NCBI GenBank assembly: GCA_018292915.2 | Contig: JACVVK020000201.1 | Coordinates: 298,501-362,500, forward strand | Direction of reading: 5' to 3' | Length of the DNA stretch: 64,000 nt | Source of the DNA: Batillaria attramentaria | Taxonomy: Eukaryota; Mollusca; Gastropoda; Batillariidae | The notes under the pieces: model-generated | Told to the model about the DNA's origin: nothing | Seen by the model: only the letters and a program-made list of their open reading frames with translations | Databases searched by the model: none | Shown here: one piece after another, positions 62,166 through 64,000 of the stretch | Layout of the letters: each line of letters opens with the position of its first letter | Position numbering within the stretch: position 1 is the first letter of the stretch | Program-made: the position numbers and the translations under genes

Positions 62166-63239
62166 GGACATAACTTCAACAAACAAACAAAAGGTAACTC
62201 TGCGAACGTACTGACATACACGGCGCGGGGGCCGGAAAAAAGGGCGGGAAAGGACCAGAAAACAATACTTAGTAAAAATATCACAACACCCATCCTTTGG
62301 TGACAGAAGACCATGGACTGTGTGGGGAAAAAAAGGCGGGGCAGAAAAGAACAGAAAAGAATAGTAAAAAATAGCAGACATCACAACACCAATGATCTGG
62401 CAATGTTACACTGAGTTTGACACAAGACTTGGTAGAACTCATGCATCACCGAGCGCTGGACTGATAGGACATTTTCAGTCGAACATGCAGTCTGCCGGCC
62501 TCTACATGTCGGAAATCGAACGTCCATTCACATAATTATGCTCTCTTGCTTCGGTGAGTTACAGCAGTTCCCGCACAAGACATAAAGCGCATCGCCGGTG
62601 AAGTCGGTCAAGCATTCTGGAAATACTAGTACCTTGTTTTGTACACACAGACCACGAGGCGGATGCTGGAGACTGAACATCACGGAACGATCAGTGTACA
62701 TTATCACCGACAGCCCGAAGTGTACGGCGTGAAATGGAGTAGAGCCCATACGCGGGGTGTAATCAAAATGATCGCGAGTGTTTCCGGTGCTACTCCGCTT
62801 CAAACTGACTTTCGACGATGACTGCTCTTACAAAATGCGTTATATTGAAATTTATATAAACATGCACACGTCTTTGCACGGCAGTGACGCGTTAGTCTAT
62901 GTCGTTGTCTGGTTGATACCCTCATGTCTCATCTCGATACGCACTCTTACATTCTGTACAGTATACTTATCAGGTAAGTTCGAATGATGTGGCTCTGTAC
63001 ATGACTGAACAGTGAACTCAATGACCAAGAAGACTTAAATGAATGGAAGAAATCAAAACGCTCCTTTGTTGACATATCAAAGTGCCAGTCTTCAGTGCTG
63101 GTAACATTCCTGCAGCCTACATTTAAATACTGAAAGAAAATGTTTTGGATCGCCAACACCCTGACTTTGCCACACAAAACCAAAGCCATAACGACTGGTG
63201 CAACAAAAACCCCACAGATGGAGGAAGCCCAAGTATTTT

Positions 63240-63770
63240 TGTTTTGATTATGCATGTTACCGATTAAAGCTCATAATCTGCGTTATGCTGATGCTGAACC
63301 CCTGGGTAAAATATGTCCACTGTGTCAGCTTGATATTGAAGACGAGTTACATTTTCTTTTATACTGTCCTAGTCTTTCTGACATTCGTACCCGGTTTATT
63401 CCTAGAAAATTTTGGAACCATCCAAGCAGCTTTCGACTCAATTTGCTAATGGCCTCAAGTAACTATTATACAGGAAACGGTAATGACTGCGAAGTGGTTA
63501 CAAGTTACAACTTTGTCAAAGTTAAGTGGTTTCTGTCCCTTTTATGTAACTATTATACAGTTAAGAACCTGGCATTAAGCTTATATATTTTTCTAGCCTT
63601 AAGAAAAAGATAACAGTTGCTCAGCTGAGTTGATATACTTTATTTTGCACTTTGGTTATTTCATGTACATGTACAAGTATTGATGTGTATAAGAATGTTT
63701 GGATGTCACTCTCAACTTTGAATGGGCCTAAGGCCTATCAATAAACAATTCTGATTCTGATTCTGTACAG
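63240..63770 (+). mobile_element. 3' part of a second LINE type (CPLC...HFLLYC C-terminus, ATTCTG tail)
   Basis: The plus frame from about 63254 encodes HNLRYADAEPLGKICPLCQ then EDELHFLLYCPSLSDIR, the Cys-rich C-terminal motif of an invertebrate RTE-like or CR1-like reverse transcriptase, ending near 63613. The 3' UTR ends AATAAACA followed by ATTCTG repeats (about 63740-63766), a LINE tail distinct from the (ATT)n class. The frame is interrupted by a 73-bp insertion at 63474-63546. Confidence 0.7.
63474..63546 (+). mobile_element. 73-bp insertion with 14-bp target-site duplication inside the LINE
   Basis: Both flanks carry TAACTATTATACAG (63460-63473 and 63547-63560). Between them are 73 bp whose first half matches 62024-62060 directly (GACTGCGAAGTGGTTACAAG) and whose second half is the reverse complement of the 62078-62112 region (AAGTGGTTTCTGTCCCTTTT). 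It keeps the LINE reading frame open, but the residues it adds are foreign. Confidence 0.8.
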
Positions 63771-64000
63771 TATAAGCATATATTGACTCTTCGTAGCCGT
63801 CAGCTGCGTCGCCGGTGTCGCAAATTCTATACTGACATCAGTAAATCAGTACTGACGTACAATCGACTTTCCCTGGTTTACATTATTCACGCGAAACGAT
63901 CTGTCATAAATTTTATACCTTGTCCTTGTTTTGCGTCGGAAGATTTCTTGTTTTTTGTTGTTGATGTTGTTTGTTTTGTTTTGTTTTTCCAACAGCGAGG

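Overview
The window is animal nuclear DNA. Genes are split by GT-AG introns and most of the sequence is non-coding, dense in (CA)n, (TG)n and (CT)n microsatellites, tRNA-derived SINEs and non-LTR retrotransposon tails. The gene content (invertebrate-type GPA2 hormone subunit, globin-X-like globin, SNW1, ADCK1, a single TJAP1/BEGAIN-type gene) and the repeat style suggest a lophotrochozoan, most likely a gastropod mollusc. The species call is inference.

Layout. 1-9.9 kb: no gene recognised; repeats only. 10.67-21.50 kb (minus strand): glycoprotein hormone alpha-2 (GPA2), three coding exons, 146 residues, with a 9-kb first intron full of satellites and SINEs. 21.7-28.5 kb: repeats, including a SINE whose tRNA-like head has expanded into a 28-bp array. 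28.7-35.2 kb (plus): a TJAP1/BEGAIN-family coiled-coil gene, 308 residues, with a GC-rich promoter and a 2.5-kb 3' UTR. 35.6-41.5 kb (minus): complete SNW1 (SKIP/Bx42), 13 coding exons, 538 residues. 42.1-49.5 kb (plus): complete ADCK1, 10 coding exons, 527 residues, head-to-head with SNW1. 53.76-58.96 kb (minus): globin-X-like globin, three coding exons, 182 residues, with an N-terminal Met-Gly-Cys acylation signal. 59-64 kb: SINE, LINE and Penelope-like fragments.

The genes are unrelated housekeeping and signalling genes and do not form one pathway. The clearest organisational signal is the divergent SNW1-ADCK1 pair, which human chromosome 14q24.3 also has. The less ordinary material is in the mobile DNA: a 59-bp near-perfect palindrome flanked by a 9-bp direct repeat, two elements that share a core but have unrelated inverted-repeat arms, an A-box minisatellite growing from a SINE head, a 73-bp insertion with a 14-bp target duplication, and poly(T)-poly(G) tracts that keep one polarity. 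Exon models were built by hand from reading frame, splice sites and recalled family sequences; no alignment or search was run.
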